Translations under genes and position numbers: made by a program
Notes under the pieces: model-generated
The model's input: only the letters and a program-made list of their open reading frames with translations
Database searches by the model: none
Told to the model about the DNA's origin: nothing
From: Oscillibacter sp. 1-3
GTDB lineage: Bacteria; Bacillota; Clostridia; Oscillospirales; Oscillospiraceae
DNA: 64,000 nucleotides
Direction: 5' to 3'
Assembly (NCBI RefSeq): GCF_000403435.2
Contig: NZ_KE159707.1
Location: 607,607-671,606, forward strand
In this document: positions 62,346-64,000 of the stretch, in pieces
Position numbering within the stretch: position 1 is the stretch's first letter
Layout of the letters: each line of letters starts with the position of its first letter

Positions 62346-63092
62346 TTATTTGATTCGCGCCAGGGGAACCTTTTCCCCCTGAATGCGTTTTGCGATGTTG
62401 CGGTATGCGGCGGAGGCGCCCTGTCCGCCGGTGGGCAGCAGGGGGAGGCCCTGGTTCAAAAACAGGGGAAGGGTGTCGTCCTCCGGGATGACGCCCAGGA
62501 GGGGAAGCCCGGCCCGGTCGATGGCGTCGTCGATGGTGGCGTGGAGCTGTCGGAGCATTTTCTTCCGCACCCGGTTCACCACCAGATGAAGGCTCCCGGC
62601 GGGAAAGCGGTGCAGTTCCATCACCGTGTGCTGGGCGTCCCGCAGAGAGGTGGCGTCCGCCGTGGTGACCACAATGCACCGGTCCGCCCCGCAGACCGCC
62701 AGATGGAAGCCGGTCCCCAGACCTGCCGGGGCGTCCAGCAGGCAGTAGTCATAGCGCTCCCGGATCTCCGCCAGAAGGGCCGTCATCTCCGCCTCTGTCA
62801 CCGGCTGTCCCCGGCTGCGGGCGGGGGCCGTCAGCAGGAAGAGACCCGACAGCTTGGGGTGCTCCACCACGGCGCTGTCCAGCGGGCAGCGTCCCTGGGC
62901 CACGTCGGAGAAGTCCATCAGCGCCTTGTCGGCAAGCCCCAGGGCCAGGTCCAGGTTCCGCAGGCCCACGTCGCAGTCCAGACACAGCACCCGCCGGCCG
63001 GCCAGGGCCAGCGCGGCCCCCACGCTGGAGACCAGAGACGTCTTGCCGGTGCCTCCCTTACCGGAGACGGCGGCGATGCATTGGCCGTTCAT
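62346..63092 (-). CDS. MinD/ParA-like ATPase
   Basis: 248 residues. Deviant Walker A SGKGGTGKTS (10-19), switch I LCLDCDVGLRNLDLALGL, Walker B CLLDAPAGLG. The MinD C-terminal membrane helix is not evident, and no minC/minE is adjacent. So it may be a MinD relative (FlhG/ParA group) rather than the division-site selector. Upstream lies rsmG on the same strand. Confidence 0.88.
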   Translation of the reverse strand: MNGQCIAAVSGKGGTGKTSLVSSVGAALALAGRRVLCLDCDVGLRNLDLALGLADKALMDFSDVAQGRCPLDSAVVEHPKLSGLFLLTAPARSRGQPVTEAEMTALLAEIRERYDYCLLDAPAGLGTGFHLAVCGADRCIVVTTADATSLRDAQHTVMELHRFPAGSLHLVVNRVRKKMLRQLHATIDDAIDRAGLPLLGVIPEDDTLPLFLNQGLPLLPTGGQGASAAYRNIAKRIQGEKVPLARIK

Positions 63093-63144
63093 AGCCCTCC
63101 CCCTTTCCGCGCCGGTTGATGATAAAACAGATTGGTACTATACA

Positions 63145-63855
63145 TTATAACGGCTTTTTCTTAATTTTTGCAAATGTTCTGGGATATTTTTTCGGGGTTT
63201 CCGAAATTTTTTTTACAATTACGGCCCGGTGGCGGATGTCCGTTCCGGGAATCTCATAGTCCTGCACCCGCTCCAGGCCGCCGCCCAGAGCTTTTACCGC
63301 GGAAGCGGCGGCGGCGATCTCTCCGTCGGAGTCCACGGATTTCATGGCCAGAAAATACCCTCCCGGCCGCACGTAGGGCAGGCACAGCTCGCACAGGGTC
63401 CGCAGCTCCGCCACGGCCCGGGAGGTGACTGCGTCGAACTGCTCCCGAAAGGCCGGGTCATGGCTCCGCTCCTCCGCCCGGGCGTGGACCGTGCGGATGC
63501 CGGAAAGGCCCAGGGCGCCGCAGGTCTCCGCCAGCCAGTCCAGCCGCTTGTTCAGGCTGTCCAGCAGCGTCACGTCCAGGGAGGGGACCAGAATTTTCAG
63601 CACCATGCCGGGAAAGCCCGCCCCGGTGCCCACGTCCAGCAGCTGTTTTCCCTCCAGGCGGCAGAGGCCCGCCAGGGCGGCGCAGTCCAGCATGTGCAGC
63701 TGCGCCACCTGCTCCGGCTCCGTGATGGCGGTGAGGTTCATCACCTGGTTTTTCTCCAGCAGCAGCCGGGCATACTGGTCCAGCTGCTCCACGGCCCCCG
63801 GCGGGGGCGTCAGGCCCAGGGCCGGCAGGCCCTCCTCCAGCAGCGGCGCGATCAT
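63145..63855 (-). CDS. rsmG: 16S rRNA (guanine-527-N7) methyltransferase
   Basis: 236 residues. [23 protein letters not shown]-binding [28 protein letters not shown] and [13 protein letters not shown] match RsmG/GidB. It modifies G527 of 16S rRNA; loss gives low-level streptomycin resistance in other bacteria. Its ATG overlaps the preceding gene's stop. Confidence 0.95.
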   Translation of the reverse strand: MIAPLLEEGLPALGLTPPPGAVEQLDQYARLLLEKNQVMNLTAITEPEQVAQLHMLDCAALAGLCRLEGKQLLDVGTGAGFPGMVLKILVPSLDVTLLDSLNKRLDWLAETCGALGLSGIRTVHARAEERSHDPAFREQFDAVTSRAVAELRTLCELCLPYVRPGGYFLAMKSVDSDGEIAAAASAVKALGGGLERVQDYEIPGTDIRHRAVIVKKISETPKKYPRTFAKIKKKPL

Positions 63856-64000
63856 CTCCGCTCCCTCAGAAGGTCCCGGATCTCCGTCAGCAGTTTTTCC
63901 TCATTGGAGGGCTCCGGCGGGGCGGGGGGAGCGGCGGGGACGGCTTCCTTTTTCCGGTGGAAGCTGTTGATGAGCCGCACCAGGCAGAACACCACAAAGG
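63852..64000 (-). CDS. mscL: Large-conductance mechanosensitive channel, C-terminal part
   Basis: About 49 residues visible: [20 protein letters not shown] (end of TM2 and the basic segment) and a Pro-rich linker. It ends in the conserved helix [15 protein letters not shown], as in MscL. The N-terminus is beyond the window. The stop overlaps the rsmG start. Confidence 0.9.
   Translation of the reverse strand, partial: FVVFCLVRLINSFHRKKEAVPAAPPAPPEPSNEEKLLTEIRDLLRERR

Noticed and set aside
62110..62679. 189-codon frame overlapping mgsA and the MinD-like gene
   Set aside because: Both real genes show complete family motifs; this frame is an Arg/His/Pro-rich shadow.

Overview
This window is chromosomal DNA from a GC-rich, endospore-forming, anaerobic Firmicute, most likely an Oscillospiraceae/Flavonifractor-type gut Clostridium. 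The reasons are the rpmH-dnaA-dnaN-yaaA-recF-remB-gyrB-gyrA origin block, spoIID, a ferredoxin-type [FeFe] hydrogenase, T-box and TPP leaders, SLH domains and a YtrA-type GntR/ABC operon. Genus placement is inference. Coding density is high and most genes are GC-rich. A few AT-rich stretches (about 5.5-6.0, 29.8-30.1, 54.5-56.3 and 59.3-59.6 kb) stand out as likely acquired DNA.

Layout. 1-5 kb: thiamine genes thiD/thiE behind a TPP riboswitch, two small conserved genes, and mutS2. 5-8.6 kb: a small YtxH-like protein, a DUF3788 gene, a GntR/ABC operon with a palindromic operator, and tRNA-Gly(CCC). 8.7-11.6 kb: [FeFe] hydrogenase and an unknown membrane protein. 11.7-18.4 kb: spoIID, a secreted deacetylase-like protein, a two-component system running into an HtrA-like protease, and a Nudix hydrolase. 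18.4-28.7 kb: ROK protein, DUF4340 protein, second two-component system, S41/SLH protein, MFS transporter and NAD synthetase. 29-30.1 kb: RNase HI and an XRE regulator.

The replication-origin block is at 30.2-44.4 kb. From the dnaA/dnaN intergenic region (DnaA boxes plus an AT-rich tract) the genes dnaN, yaaA, recF, remB, gyrB and gyrA run leftward. rpmH, rnpA, yidD, yidC and jag run rightward. Several foreign or decayed pieces interrupt this conserved block: an immunity-like gene between gyrB and gyrA, a broken PH-domain gene, a gene cut short by a 13-bp tandem duplication, and a long repeat copy next to recF.

44.7-50.3 kb: ECF sigma/anti-sigma pair, GH3 lipoprotein, AlaX-type editing protein and DUF6881 protein. 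50.5-54.5 kb: a glycine T-box controls a small gene, glyS and an LtaS-like sulfatase. 54.5-56.2 kb is an AT-rich island with a Panacea (SocA/DUF4065) antitoxin-like gene directly followed by a membrane protein, bounded by nested repeats. 56.3-64 kb: DUF1275 protein, aspS, an inverted pair of about 340-bp repeats around an XRE gene, T-box-controlled hisS, mgsA, a MinD/ParA-like ATPase, rsmG and the end of mscL.

The intergenic space is full of palindromic, MITE-like DNA in at least five families, including one element nested in another with a TA duplication. No CRISPR array, rRNA operon or intact transposase gene was seen.
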